Source: Calothrix sp. NIES-2098 (GTDB lineage: Bacteria; Cyanobacteriota; Cyanobacteriia; Cyanobacteriales; Nostocaceae). From it: 64,000 bases of DNA. The stretch spans positions 6,575,001 to 6,639,000 of the forward strand of contig AP018172.1 of the NCBI GenBank assembly GCA_002368175.1. The letters run 5' to 3'. Position numbers and translations under genes: made by a program. Each line of letters opens with the position of its first letter. Within the stretch, counting starts at the first letter, position 1. This document shows positions 1 through 9,153 of the stretch, one piece after another. The notes below the pieces were generated by a model. The model worked only from the letters and a program-made list of their open reading frames with translations, searched no databases and was not told the origin of the DNA.

Positions 1-260
1 CAGCTGTTGAATTTGGTCGGTGGCTATCGAACTCACATTTACAACCAAAATCAATTAATCTGTTCTCTTGGGATGCGCATACACGTAGGAGTTGGTTGCT
101 ATTTCAAAAAGTACTTCCTCAGATTAAAATAGGTGCGATCGCTGCCAAAACACGAGACTACAATCCAAAAAAATGGTGGAGTTCTAGCCAAGGCGTGCGC
201 ACCGTGATTGATGAAGCGATCGCTTATACTTATGCACAATTCTTTAATTGGAAAGCTTGA
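1..260 (+). CDS. YdcF/ElyC/SanA-like (DUF218) protein, C-terminal part
   Basis: Open from the window edge in the frame starting at base 3 and stopping with TGA at 258-260, giving 85 residues. The visible part contains 'SWDAHTRRSWLLFQKV' and 'KKWWSSSQGVRTVIDE' followed by an AIAYTYAQFF helix. This pattern (arginine-rich helix, then a WW-S-x-GxR tail) is what I know from the C-terminus of cyanobacterial YdcF/DUF218 proteins, membrane-associated proteins linked to envelope metabolism. The N-terminus, with any membrane anchor and the DUF218 active-site region, lies outside the window. The last 17 bases overlap the end of the convergent sufS gene. The family call rests on the tail only. Confidence 0.5.
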   Translation, partial: AVEFGRWLSNSHLQPKSINLFSWDAHTRRSWLLFQKVLPQIKIGAIAAKTRDYNPKKWWSSSQGVRTVIDEAIAYTYAQFFNWKA

Positions 261-1479
261 TTTGACGCAGCACTTCTACTAAAGAATCAATTTCTTCATA
301 AGTGTTGTAAAACGCTAAGGAAGGTCTAACTGTCCCAGTCACGCCAAACCTTTGCATTGTGGGTTGCGCGCAGTGATGGCCTGCACGCACGGCTATACCT
401 TCTAAAGCGAGAAGCTGTCCCACTTCGACTGGGGAGATATCCTCGAAGATAAAGGACAACACGCCAACCTTCTGTTTCGCTGTCCCAATCAAACGCAATC
501 CGGGAATTTGGGCGAGTTGTGCCATCGCGTAATCGGTGAGTTTATGCTCGTACTGGGCGATGTTATTCATCCCTAAGTTAGTAAGATAATCGATAGCCGC
601 ACCTAATGCGATCGCATCGGCAATACTGGGAGTTCCTGCTTCAAATTTGGCGGGTGGAACCTCATAAGTGGTTTTCTCAAAAGTGACACTGCGAATCATG
701 CTACCGCCACCCTGCCAAGGCGGTATATCTTCAAGAATTTCTTGTTTCCCATAAAGCACACCAATTCCCGACGGGCCGAACATTTTGTGACCAGAGAAAG
801 CATAAAAATCGCAGTCTAAGGATTGAACATCTACGCTGAGATGGGGGACACCTTGAGCGCCATCAATCACCACACGCGCCCCATATTGGTGTGCCATTTC
901 CGTCATTTCTTGAATTGGCAAAATAGTTCCCAATCCATTAGAAACGTGAACCAAAGCAACAATGCGAGTACGCGAACTCAAAAGTTGAGCGTATTCTTCG
1001 AGGAGAATTTCGCCACGATCGCTAACCGGAATTACCTTTAAAATTGCACCTGTTTCTTGCGCTAACATTTGCCAAGGAACGATATTAGAGTGGTGTTCCA
1101 ATGTGGAAAGAATAATTTCATCTCCTTCACGAATATATTTGCGTCCGTAGGTTTGAGCTACTAGGTTAATTCCTTCTGTTGTTCCGCGCACGAAGATAAT
1201 TTCTGATGCCGAATTTGCACCTATAAAATGTTGTACTTTTTCTCTGGCTGCTTCATAAGCATCTGTAGCTTGTATTCCTAGGGTATGGACAGCGCGATGA
1301 ACGTTGGAATTATACTGCTTGTAAAACTGTGTAAGCGTGTCAATTACACTTTGGGGTTTTTGAGTTGTGGAAGAATTATCTAACCAGATTAGTGGTTTGC
1401 CGTAAACTTCTTGGTGTAACAGGGGAAAGTCTTGACGGATAGTTTTGACATCAAATAGATCGTTTAACTCTAACAACAT
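244..1479 (-). CDS. sufS: SufS-type cysteine desulfurase
   Basis: A 411-residue fold-type I PLP enzyme of the group II (SufS/CsdA) cysteine desulfurases. It removes sulfur from L-cysteine as a persulfide for Fe-S cluster assembly by SufBCD. The sequence shows the substrate/cofactor segment 'LEHHSNIVPWQ', the PLP-lysine motif 'SGHKMFGPSG' (around residue 232) and the catalytic loop 'RAGHHCAQP' with Cys370. Length and N-terminus (an 'IRQDFPLL' start common to SufS) fit a complete protein. No sufBCD genes are visible here; in cyanobacteria they usually precede sufS, but on the upstream side lies dprA in divergent orientation. The 3' end overlaps the YdcF-like gene, so the two are convergent. Confidence 0.93.
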   Translation of the reverse strand: MLLELNDLFDVKTIRQDFPLLHQEVYGKPLIWLDNSSTTQKPQSVIDTLTQFYKQYNSNVHRAVHTLGIQATDAYEAAREKVQHFIGANSASEIIFVRGTTEGINLVAQTYGRKYIREGDEIILSTLEHHSNIVPWQMLAQETGAILKVIPVSDRGEILLEEYAQLLSSRTRIVALVHVSNGLGTILPIQEMTEMAHQYGARVVIDGAQGVPHLSVDVQSLDCDFYAFSGHKMFGPSGIGVLYGKQEILEDIPPWQGGGSMIRSVTFEKTTYEVPPAKFEAGTPSIADAIALGAAIDYLTNLGMNNIAQYEHKLTDYAMAQLAQIPGLRLIGTAKQKVGVLSFIFEDISPVEVGQLLALEGIAVRAGHHCAQPTMQRFGVTGTVRPSLAFYNTYEEIDSLVEVLRQIKLSN

Positions 1480-1815
1480 AATATTGCACCATTATTCTAT
1501 CTACACATTGCCAGTAACCTTTTTTATGGCACGTGATTTTAACTGTAATAATTCAAGATTTTCGCACTACAAAACAGCAATGTAGAGCCAGTACTTCTAG
1601 ATGAGAACTTACCTTACAAGCCTAGTAATTTCTTAACTCAATTCTAAAATTTTATACTTGATTTCTAGCAGAAAATTATCAAAAGTTTAACGAAATCAGT
1701 TGATAAATTTCATTTAAAATTTGGCAAGCAGCTAAATTACAAAGTTCATCAAACTTACATCAACAGCTCAACCGAATTTGGGAATACTCAATCAAGTTGG
1801 TGTGAGGATGAGCAA
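1480..1815. other. Divergent intergenic region between sufS and dprA
   Basis: An AT-rich spacer of 336 bases separating the divergent sufS and dprA starts. It must hold both promoters, but I see no clear operator, hairpin or small gene. A purine-rich GAGGAT about eight bases before the dprA GTG can serve as its ribosome binding site. Confidence 0.4.
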
Positions 1816-2934
1816 GTGACAGAAGAACGTGCGTATTGGTTAGCTTGGTCGCAAATTTCTGGGATTGGCCCCGTATTGCTACGGCGCTTGCAACAGCATT
1901 TTGGCACGCTAGCAACAGCTTGGAAAGCGACTGGGGCGGAATTGGCACAGGTAGAGGGTTTTGGTGCGCAGACATTGGCAAAAGTGGTAAAACAGCGATC
2001 GCATCTGCATCCAGAACAAATACTCATCAAACACCAGGAAGAAAACCCGCATTTTTGGACGCCAGCAGATGCAGATTATCCCCGCTTGTTATTGGAAACA
2101 CCCAGCCCACCCGCAAGTTTGTACTATCGCGGCGAAGTCGAACTACAAGAAAATCTTGGACACAAACCTCTAGTTGGAATTGTCGGAACTCGCCAACCCT
2201 CAGATTACGGTATCCGTTGGACTCGCCAGATTAGCACAGCTTTGGCGAAAAACGGCTTTACAGTTGTTTCTGGGATGGCTGAAGGAATCGACACTGAAAG
2301 CCACCTAGCTACCATGAAAGCAGGTGGACGCACGATCGCAGTTTTGGGTACAGGTGTAGATGTGATTTATCCACCAAAAAATCGGGATTTGTACAAACAG
2401 ATTTTGAGCGCGGGATTAGTAGTAAGTGAATATCCCGCCAAAACCCCACCAGATCGCGCCCACTTTCCCCGCCGCAATCGCATTATTGCAGGTTTAAGCC
2501 GTGCCATCTTAGTCATAGAAGCACCTTTAAAATCAGGGGCGTTAATTACCGCCACTTACGCCAATGATTTTGGTAGAGATGTCTATGCATTACCTGGCAG
2601 GCTAGACGACTACCCATCCCAAGGTTGTTTAAAATTAATTAGTCAAGGAGCGTCGATAATTCTTAAAGAACTAGACGAACTCTTAAAAATGCTAGGAGCA
2701 ATACCACAAATCGATATAGTTGCAGAATCCTTACCACCCCAGCAGTTGAGTTTGCCAGATTTATCACCAGAATTACAACAGGTAATAGATGCGATCGCTG
2801 TTGATACTTTGCCTTTCGATTTTATTGTCCAGCAAACAGGCTTGGCTGCTGGCTCAGTTTCTAGCGCATTGTTACAGTTAGAACTGATGGGTTTAGTTTC
2901 GCAACTCCCAGGAATGCGATATCAAAAAATATAG
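1816..2934 (+). CDS. dprA: DNA-processing protein DprA/Smf
   Basis: A 372-residue DprA: it binds incoming single-stranded DNA during natural transformation and loads RecA. Domain order is typical: an N-terminal helix-hairpin-helix/SAM-like region ('SGIGPVLLRRLQQHFG' and 'VEGFGAQTLAKVV'), then the Rossmann-like fold with 'GIVGTRQPSDYG', 'SGMAEGIDTESH', 'VLGTGVDVIYPPKN' and 'FPRRNRIIAGLS', then a C-terminal winged helix (about residues 310-370). The start is GTG at 1816, supported by GAGGAT just upstream. Monocistronic as far as can be seen; no other competence gene is next to it. Confidence 0.95.
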   Translation: MTEERAYWLAWSQISGIGPVLLRRLQQHFGTLATAWKATGAELAQVEGFGAQTLAKVVKQRSHLHPEQILIKHQEENPHFWTPADADYPRLLLETPSPPASLYYRGEVELQENLGHKPLVGIVGTRQPSDYGIRWTRQISTALAKNGFTVVSGMAEGIDTESHLATMKAGGRTIAVLGTGVDVIYPPKNRDLYKQILSAGLVVSEYPAKTPPDRAHFPRRNRIIAGLSRAILVIEAPLKSGALITATYANDFGRDVYALPGRLDDYPSQGCLKLISQGASIILKELDELLKMLGAIPQIDIVAESLPPQQLSLPDLSPELQQVIDAIAVDTLPFDFIVQQTGLAAGSVSSALLQLELMGLVSQLPGMRYQKI

Positions 2935-3076
2935 TATTTCATTTTGGTATTCGACCAATGCTTGATAATAACGCCCTAACTTATCTATATGTAGAAACCT
3001 AAATTTAGTTGAAATCTTCAGCATTGTAGAGATGCGATCGCTCTTTACACTCATCAAAAAAGCGATCGCTTATACA

Positions 3077-3397
3077 CTACAGTTCTTGTTCCAAAATTCT
3101 CTCAATATCTCTTCTAGCATAGAGAATTCGCACAATTTGAATATTTTCATCTGCTTGAAGGTAAAAAATCAGATACTTTTTGAAATCCTTAACAACCCAC
3201 TTACGCAAACCTTTTAAACGAGGATTCTGCACTTTATATAATCTCCCCATTATCGGCATTTTTGCTAACTATGCAAAAGTCTCCCTAACAGCATCAAAAA
3301 AATGTAGTGCAGCATCAGAGTTTTCTTGGGCAATGTAAGCAAAATGCTCATCTATATCTAAACTGGCTTTAGGTGTAATAATTATCCGCTTTGTCAT
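3077..3397 (-). pseudogene. ParE/RelE-family toxin interrupted by an in-frame TAG
   Basis: Read from the ATG at 3397 (overlapping the antitoxin stop as TAATG), one frame runs 106 sense codons to a TAG at 3077, but codon 43 (bases 3269-3271) is TAG. The N-terminal part reads 'MTKRIIITPKASLDIDEHF' and, past the stop, 'MPIMGRLYKVQNPRLKGLR' and 'YLIFYLQADENIQIVRILY', which is the ParE/RelE plasmid-stabilisation toxin pattern. Family members have a Gln or similar residue before 'LA..P.MGR', so CAG to TAG is the simplest explanation. The result is a 42-residue fragment, or a 60-residue C-terminal piece from the internal ATG at 3259. Likely an inactivated toxin kept beside an intact antitoxin; read-through or sequencing error cannot be excluded. 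Confidence 0.72.
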
Positions 3398-3651
3398 TAT
3401 TGTTCTTGAAGCGGCTTGTTAATCAGGTATATACGTTTTTGTTCCCACCATTCATCAGTAACTTCTATTGAATCTCCACTCTCCAGTCCTTCAATTAAAA
3501 GTTCCTCTATATTTTCTTGAGCTTGGCGCTGTTGGTCTTGATTGATTAAATCTAAAAGGTATTCACTTATTGAAGCATAGCCACCTTTTATTACTTGTTC
3601 CTCAACAAAAGTTTTCATTGAGTCAGACAAGGAAATATTGATACTAATCAT
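3397..3651 (-). CDS. ParD-like (RHH) antitoxin
   Basis: An 84-residue protein starting 'MISINISLSDSMKTFVEEQV', followed by 'GGYASISEYLLDLINQDQ' and 'GDSIEVTDEWWEQKR'. This is the ParD family pattern: an N-terminal ribbon-helix-helix DNA-binding domain that autoregulates the operon, and an acidic C-terminal tail that wraps the ParE toxin. I prefer the ATG at 3651 over one six codons upstream because the family begins at this strand. The stop overlaps the toxin ATG by one base, the usual translational coupling. The reading frame is intact although the partner toxin carries a nonsense codon. Confidence 0.82.
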   Translation of the reverse strand: MISINISLSDSMKTFVEEQVIKGGYASISEYLLDLINQDQQRQAQENIEELLIEGLESGDSIEVTDEWWEQKRIYLINKPLQEQ

Positions 3652-3811
3652 AAGCAAGCTAAAATTCAAAATCGTTTAGTTGGAATGCTTCCATTTAATC
3701 TTGATTAATATTCTAATATGGATTTACTTGTGAGTTAGGATGCCCGATATTTACTCTGGTAAGCTAGTTTGGTTTATTTCTACCGAGTTACTTATCAGAA
3801 TCCTACACTAC

Positions 3812-5929
3812 TCAATAAAGATGGGTTTTTCTCAATTGAGGGCCTATTTGCTTAGACTGTTGAATTGGAATTTCAACCACAAAATCGGCTCCCTGACCGG
3901 GTATAGAATGCCACTGTAATGAGCCACCATGCTTCTCGGTGACAATCTGGTAGCTGATCGACATTCCCAATCCTGTCCCCTTGCCAACTGGCTTAGTGGT
4001 AAAGAATGGATCGCACAATCGCTGTTGCACAGATTCTGGGATACCGCAACCGTTATCTAAAATTCCGATCTTTATGCGATCTGGACTGACAATCTCTGTA
4101 CAAATCCGAATTTGGCTAGGCTGTTGTTTCATCTCCTCAAATGTGCGCCATTCGTCTCGTTCTTCGAGGGCATCGATGGCGTTGCTAATAATGTTCATAA
4201 ACACTTGGTTGAGTTGTCCAGCGTAGCACTCAACTAAAGGCAAGTTGCCATATTCTTTAATTACTTCAATCTCTGGACGATCTTGCTTGGCTTTGAGGCG
4301 ATTCTGTAAAATCATGAGCGTATTATCAATACCCTCATGAATATTGACCGATTTCATCTCGGCTTCATCCATACGAGAGAAATTCCGTAATGAGAGTACA
4401 ATCTTTTTAATTCGGTCTGCACCAACTTCCATTGAACAGAGCAATTTAGGCAAATCTTCTACCAGAAAATCTAGGTCTATAGCCTTGCTTTTATTCTGTA
4501 TTTCTGCTACTGGGCTGGGATAATGTTGTTTATACAATTGCAGTAGTCCTAACAGATCTTGAATATATTCATTGGCAGGATTGAAGTTAGCATAAATAAA
4601 GTTGACTGGGTTATTAATTTCATGAGCTATTCCAGCCACTAATTGACCCAAACTAGACATTTTCTCGTTTTGCACTAGCTGAGTCTGGGTTCGCTTCAGT
4701 TCAAGTAAGGTTGTTTCGAGATCGATCGCCTTCTGCCGCAATTGAGCTTCTGAGTGTCGCAAAGCTTCTTCGGCTTGTTTGCGAACGCCAATATCGCGAG
4801 CAATTTTAGAGGCACCGATGATTTTACTTGTGGCATCTTTGACTGGAGAAATCGTCAGCGAAATATCAATCAGCTTTCCGTCTTTTCGTTGACGCACGGT
4901 TTCAAAGTGATCGACTCGTTCGCCGCACTTGAGTTTCTCCAGAATTTGGGCTTCCTCATTGATGCGATCGCCAGGAACAAGCATTACCATAGGTTGCCCG
5001 ATCGCTTCTTTTGCCGTGTAGCCAAATAATGTTTCTGCCCCACGATTCCAGCTGACAATCAGCCCATCCAAGGTTTTGCTGATAATGGCATCCTCTGAAG
5101 ACTCGACAATTGCCGCTAGGCGAAACATCGCTTCTTCGGCTTGTTTACGCGCACCGATATCGCGAGCAATTGTGGAAGCCGCAATGATTTTGCCTGTGGC
5201 ATCTTTGACTGGAGAAATACTCAGCGAAATATCAATCAACGTTCCATCTTTACGTTGGCGCACTGTCTCAAAGTGAGAAACTCGTTCTCCACGTTTGAGT
5301 TTCTCAATAATTTGGGTTTCTTCATTCATGCGATCGCTAGGAATCAGTATGGTTACAGATTGACCGATCGCTTCTTTTGCTGTATAGCCAAACAGTGTTT
5401 CTGCGCCATAATTCCAGCTGAGAATTACACTATCCAAGGTTTTACTCATAATGGCATCTTCCGAGGACTCGACAATTGCCGCTAGGCGAAACATAGCTTC
5501 TTCAGCTTGTTTGTGTTCCCGACGTAGCGCCAGTTCTGCTTGTTTGCGATGGGTGATGTCTTCAGCCAAAAGCATCACTCCGTTCGTCACCCCGGCACTG
5601 TTGCACCAAGGGAGAAGCGTCCACTGACGCCAGCCTGTTAGACCATCAAACTGCTGAAATTCCTCTTCTAAACATAATCCCAGGGCTGACCTCAGACAGT
5701 AATGATATGCCTCTGTCAATGGTTCGCAGAACTGTTGAAATACCTCAAGATGCGATCGGCCAATAATATCTTGCTCCTCCAAACCTATTTCGCTCAACCA
5801 TCGTTGGCTGGTTAGCAAATACTTCATTTCACGGTCTAGCATTGCAGCTGCAATTGGCAGATGTTCCAAAAACGAGCAGTAGAGATCGTCTCGCTGTAAG
5901 TCACTCTGAATATGAAAATTTTGGCTCAT
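3812..5929 (-). CDS. Multi-PAS sensor histidine kinase
   Basis: A soluble-looking histidine kinase of about 705 residues from the ATG at 5929 (upstream in-frame ATGs at 5938 and 6010 are possible; the extra N-terminus looks like non-coding translation). It has three PAS/PAC domains, roughly residues 15-130, 144-263 and 264-385, then a coiled linker, an H-box 'GQLVAGIAHEINNPVNF' (around 435-450) and a HATPase with 'MNIISNAIDALEE', 'ILDNGCGIP' and 'FTTKPVGKGTGLGMSI'. The second and third PAS domains are near-duplicates of each other, both with 'GAETLFGYTAKEAIGQ' and 'FETVRQRKDG'. No transmembrane segment and no receiver domain are present. No response regulator is adjacent, so the partner is unknown. 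Confidence 0.88.
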   Translation of the reverse strand: MSQNFHIQSDLQRDDLYCSFLEHLPIAAAMLDREMKYLLTSQRWLSEIGLEEQDIIGRSHLEVFQQFCEPLTEAYHYCLRSALGLCLEEEFQQFDGLTGWRQWTLLPWCNSAGVTNGVMLLAEDITHRKQAELALRREHKQAEEAMFRLAAIVESSEDAIMSKTLDSVILSWNYGAETLFGYTAKEAIGQSVTILIPSDRMNEETQIIEKLKRGERVSHFETVRQRKDGTLIDISLSISPVKDATGKIIAASTIARDIGARKQAEEAMFRLAAIVESSEDAIISKTLDGLIVSWNRGAETLFGYTAKEAIGQPMVMLVPGDRINEEAQILEKLKCGERVDHFETVRQRKDGKLIDISLTISPVKDATSKIIGASKIARDIGVRKQAEEALRHSEAQLRQKAIDLETTLLELKRTQTQLVQNEKMSSLGQLVAGIAHEINNPVNFIYANFNPANEYIQDLLGLLQLYKQHYPSPVAEIQNKSKAIDLDFLVEDLPKLLCSMEVGADRIKKIVLSLRNFSRMDEAEMKSVNIHEGIDNTLMILQNRLKAKQDRPEIEVIKEYGNLPLVECYAGQLNQVFMNIISNAIDALEERDEWRTFEEMKQQPSQIRICTEIVSPDRIKIGILDNGCGIPESVQQRLCDPFFTTKPVGKGTGLGMSISYQIVTEKHGGSLQWHSIPGQGADFVVEIPIQQSKQIGPQLRKTHLY

Positions 5930-6266
5930 GGTATACATCAAACTTGGAGGGATTATCAGGCAGAGTAGGCAGAGTGCATACCCACTACAGCAAATTTCCC
6001 CATTACACAATCTAAATTATCCAGTAAAAAATATTATTAATGCATCCGTGTAAACCGAAGGCAGGCAATCGTTACCTATAAGCAAAACTAGCAATATCAA
6101 CTGCGGATTCAGCCATCAAGATTATGAGTAATTTCTTCCAAAGCTGGCAATTTCTCGAAAAATACTATAACTATCAGTTTTTCAGCAAGGTGTAGGTAGT
6201 TATCCTATATAAAATAAACTCAATCTCAGTCTGATGATTGTTGCTCAAAATTGAGAAATATAGGAA

Positions 6267-7034
6267 ATGCTATATCAGAATTTAAATGTGCAAAACTTGG
6301 CACAAAGTTTAATTTTTGTGACTTTTATCGGATTAGTCGGCTGGACGATTGCAGACCGCTTCAGTCGCACTCAACTAAAAGTTAAAAGTCGTGAAGATTG
6401 GTTACTAGATAGTATAGGTTTAACAATTCAAGGAATTTTAATTCCTTTACTACAGACGACCTTAGTTTATGGGCTTTACCAAAATTTATTGCCTGATTAT
6501 CAAGGCTATCTAAAATTATCACCAATATTTACTTTTATTCTCAGTTTTATTTTAGTTGATTACTTGTATTATTGGAATCATCGTTTATTGCATACCAAAT
6601 GGTTTTGGCCAGTGCATCAAGTGCATCATACTGTTACTCAAATGGATGTGCTAGGCACTTCTCGAAATACCCTTTGGACAAGTTTGCTAATTATTTATTT
6701 ATGGATACACACTTTGTTTATATATCTATTAGCTGACCCAACAGTTTATCTAGTTGGAGTAAGTTTAACTTCTGCCTTGGATTTATGGCGACATAGCCGC
6801 TTGAGCGTTAGAGAAAATAGCTGGCTCTATCGATTTTTATTTTCTTGGTTAATCCTACCGCAGGATCATGCATGGCATCATTGCAGCGAAGTTTATAATT
6901 GCAATTATGGTGCTAATTTAAAAATTTGGGATAAGTTACATAGAACTTACTACGAAAGTAAAGAAGCGCCCTCTGTAATTGGAATTACTACCTCATTAAC
7001 TTTCACCCAAAAACTCTTGTTTCCATTTTCATGA
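6267..7034 (+). CDS. Sterol desaturase/fatty acid hydroxylase family membrane protein
   Basis: A 255-residue integral membrane protein of the fatty acid hydroxylase superfamily, di-iron enzymes that hydroxylate or desaturate lipid chains. The histidine clusters are visible: 'WNHRLLHTKWFWPVHQVHH' and, near the C-terminus, 'LPQDHAWHHCSEVYN'. Hydrophobic segments lie around residues 12-30, 50-70, 90-112 and 140-170. AGGAAATG provides the start. The stop overlaps the next ATG (ATGA), so it is translationally coupled to the acyltransferase and, through it, to the GH3 gene. The substrate is not known; the context suggests modification of a lipid or polyketide-like acyl chain. Confidence 0.85.
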   Translation: MLYQNLNVQNLAQSLIFVTFIGLVGWTIADRFSRTQLKVKSREDWLLDSIGLTIQGILIPLLQTTLVYGLYQNLLPDYQGYLKLSPIFTFILSFILVDYLYYWNHRLLHTKWFWPVHQVHHTVTQMDVLGTSRNTLWTSLLIIYLWIHTLFIYLLADPTVYLVGVSLTSALDLWRHSRLSVRENSWLYRFLFSWLILPQDHAWHHCSEVYNCNYGANLKIWDKLHRTYYESKEAPSVIGITTSLTFTQKLLFPFS

Positions 7035-7639
7035 CTTTTTTAAGTACAATTCTGTTATTTTTTCCTACATTGATATTAATGCTAACTGCGGGAGCAATAG
7101 TTTATCTCGCCTATTCACCTAGCATATTTAGTATTCTGGCTGTGTTGTTTTCTATTTATGGTTTGCCTTTAATAGTTTACCGTTGGCATCAATGGGTGTA
7201 CCCAGTGCAGGAAGGCATTAGTTATTTAATTGGCAAAGAATATAGCCCTTGGTGGGGTAGCCATCAAATCCAGGTAATTTATATTACTATTCCAGTATTG
7301 GAAGCCATTCTGCGGCTGATTCCGGGAGCATTTTCGTTATGGTTGCGATTGTGGGGTGCTAAGGTAGGGCGAAATGTTTACTGGACACCGGGATTAGAAA
7401 TTGCCGATCGCGGTTTATTGGAAATTGGCGATCGCGTGGTTATGGGTCATCGCGTTGCAATTTCCTCCCATGTCATCAAGCCCCGCAAACAAAACCTGAT
7501 GTTGTATGTCAAAAAAGTCAAGATTGGCAATGATGTCTTTGTGGGAGCCGGATCTATTCTCGCACCTGGTGTAATCATTGGGGATGGTACATTTCTAACA
7601 ATGGCCACAAACCTTTCTCCTAACCAGCAAGTGCCATAA
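7031..7639 (+). CDS. Membrane-anchored left-handed beta-helix (hexapeptide) acyltransferase-like protein
   Basis: A 202-residue protein with two N-terminal hydrophobic helices (about residues 5-28 and 33-52) and a C-terminal left-handed beta-helix region: 'LEIADRGLLEIGDRVVMGHR', then 'VKIGNDVFVGAGSILAPG' and 'VIIGDGTFL'. The repeating [LIV]-G-x4 pattern is diagnostic of hexapeptide-repeat acyltransferases, which transfer acetyl or longer acyl groups. It overlaps the hydroxylase gene by four bases and the GH3 gene by one (TAATG), so the three should be made together. The beta-helix is short, so it may need to trimerise, or act as a scaffold rather than an enzyme. Confidence 0.75.
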   Translation: MTFLSTILLFFPTLILMLTAGAIVYLAYSPSIFSILAVLFSIYGLPLIVYRWHQWVYPVQEGISYLIGKEYSPWWGSHQIQVIYITIPVLEAILRLIPGAFSLWLRLWGAKVGRNVYWTPGLEIADRGLLEIGDRVVMGHRVAISSHVIKPRKQNLMLYVKKVKIGNDVFVGAGSILAPGVIIGDGTFLTMATNLSPNQQVP

Positions 7640-9153
7640 TGCGTCCGATTATTCAGCTTTTTGGGCAATTTCTCTCCGCCAGTGCAAGGCGATTTCAGCA
7701 AGCATTGAATGAACCTGAGTTAATGCAGATATCAGTACAGAAAAAGATTTGCGATCGCCTAATTAAAAGTGAGTATGGTAAAGCTTTGGGAATTAGTTCT
7801 GTAGCAGATTGGCAAAGCGTACCGATTGTTGACTACGATGCACTCGAACCTTGGATTTTAGGACATCAAAAATCTCGACAAATTCCTCTGACTCCCGAAC
7901 CTATTTTGTTTTATGAAAAAACTTCTGGTAGTAGCGGGGCGGCGAAATGGATTCCTTATACTCAGTCTTTGCGGCAATCTTTCAATCAGATGTTTTGTGT
8001 ATGGGCACACGATCTGATTGTACATGGCCCCAAATTTTCTACAGGTAAGCTGTACGCCTGTATTTCGCCGCAATTAAATCCTCCCGATTCTCAATCTTCA
8101 CAGGATGACTTAGATTATTTGGATGGTTGGTTGCGTTGGTTGCTACGTCCTTGGTTAGTGATACCGGATGGACTCAATCGCCTCCACGATCCGCAGTTAT
8201 TTAAACATCAGTTGGCTTTGGCTTTATTGCAGGCGGAGACACTGGAAATTATTTCGATTTGGAGTCCGAGTTTCCTAGAAGTACATTTAAAATACATTCA
8301 GGAAAATCGAGAGTTATTGCAAGCAGAATTATACAACCGCATATCGCGCGATCGCTTGCAACTCCTCAGCGAAAGTCAAATTCCCTGGACACAACTGTGG
8401 TCAAATTTAAAGCTGATTTCCTGCTGGGATAGCGCTAACGCCGCCGATAAAGCACAGGGATTGCGATCGCAATTTCCTAGCGTGTTAGTTCAAGGTAAAG
8501 GACTGCTAGCCACCGAAGCCCCAATGACGATTCCGTTGATTGCTGCTGCGGGTTATGTTCCGGTTCTCGATGAGGTGTTTTTCGAGTTTGAGGATGATGG
8601 TGGTTCGCTACATCGATTACACGAACTCAGCATCGGAAAGGAGTACGCGATTATCTTGTCACAAAAGGGAGGTTTGTATCGTTATCGTATAGGCGATCGC
8701 GTCCGGGTAACTCATTGGTATCGTCAAACTCCCTGTTTAGAATTTCTGGGGCGACACCAAGCCATTAGCGATTTAGTGGGCGAAAAGTTGCACGCAGCTT
8801 TTGTCAATGATGCTTTAAATAGCATGAACTTACAGGAAACTCATTTTAAAAGTTTAGTTCCCGTTGCGAATCCACCTCACTATCTTCTGTTACTCGATGC
8901 AGCAAAAGAAACCCCAGAAATCATTGCAAAACAACTAGATCGTGCCTTATCACAGTCGCATCACTACTATCGTGCGCGCGCGATCGGTCAACTTGCACCA
9001 GTAGAAGCTTTAATTTCTCATGAAATCCCGGAAATATTAGCCCTGCATCGCGTCCGTACTGGAAGCATCTGGGGAGGTATTAAGCATCAAATTCTCGCAA
9101 CCTCTCCCATTGATGTTGAACTTTTAGCAGAATTGCGATTAGGAAATTCCTAA
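7639..9153 (+). CDS. GH3-family acyl-adenylating/acyl-amido synthetase
   Basis: A 504-residue protein of the GH3 family within the adenylate-forming superfamily. Members activate a carboxylic acid with ATP and usually conjugate it to an amino acid. Visible motifs are the phosphate-binding loop 'FYEKTSGSSGAAKWIPYT' (near residue 95), 'LLATEAPMTIPL', a conserved acidic 'DEVFFEFE', and 'YRYRIGDRVRVTHW' followed by 'CLEFLGRHQAISDLVGEKL' near the hinge to the C-terminal subdomain. Start TAATG overlaps the preceding gene. In plants GH3 enzymes conjugate auxin and jasmonate; the bacterial substrates are mostly unknown. The operon suggests the acid is a hydroxylated lipid made or modified by the upstream enzymes. 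Confidence 0.87.
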   Translation: MRPIIQLFGQFLSASARRFQQALNEPELMQISVQKKICDRLIKSEYGKALGISSVADWQSVPIVDYDALEPWILGHQKSRQIPLTPEPILFYEKTSGSSGAAKWIPYTQSLRQSFNQMFCVWAHDLIVHGPKFSTGKLYACISPQLNPPDSQSSQDDLDYLDGWLRWLLRPWLVIPDGLNRLHDPQLFKHQLALALLQAETLEIISIWSPSFLEVHLKYIQENRELLQAELYNRISRDRLQLLSESQIPWTQLWSNLKLISCWDSANAADKAQGLRSQFPSVLVQGKGLLATEAPMTIPLIAAAGYVPVLDEVFFEFEDDGGSLHRLHELSIGKEYAIILSQKGGLYRYRIGDRVRVTHWYRQTPCLEFLGRHQAISDLVGEKLHAAFVNDALNSMNLQETHFKSLVPVANPPHYLLLLDAAKETPEIIAKQLDRALSQSHHYYRARAIGQLAPVEALISHEIPEILALHRVRTGSIWGGIKHQILATSPIDVELLAELRLGNS

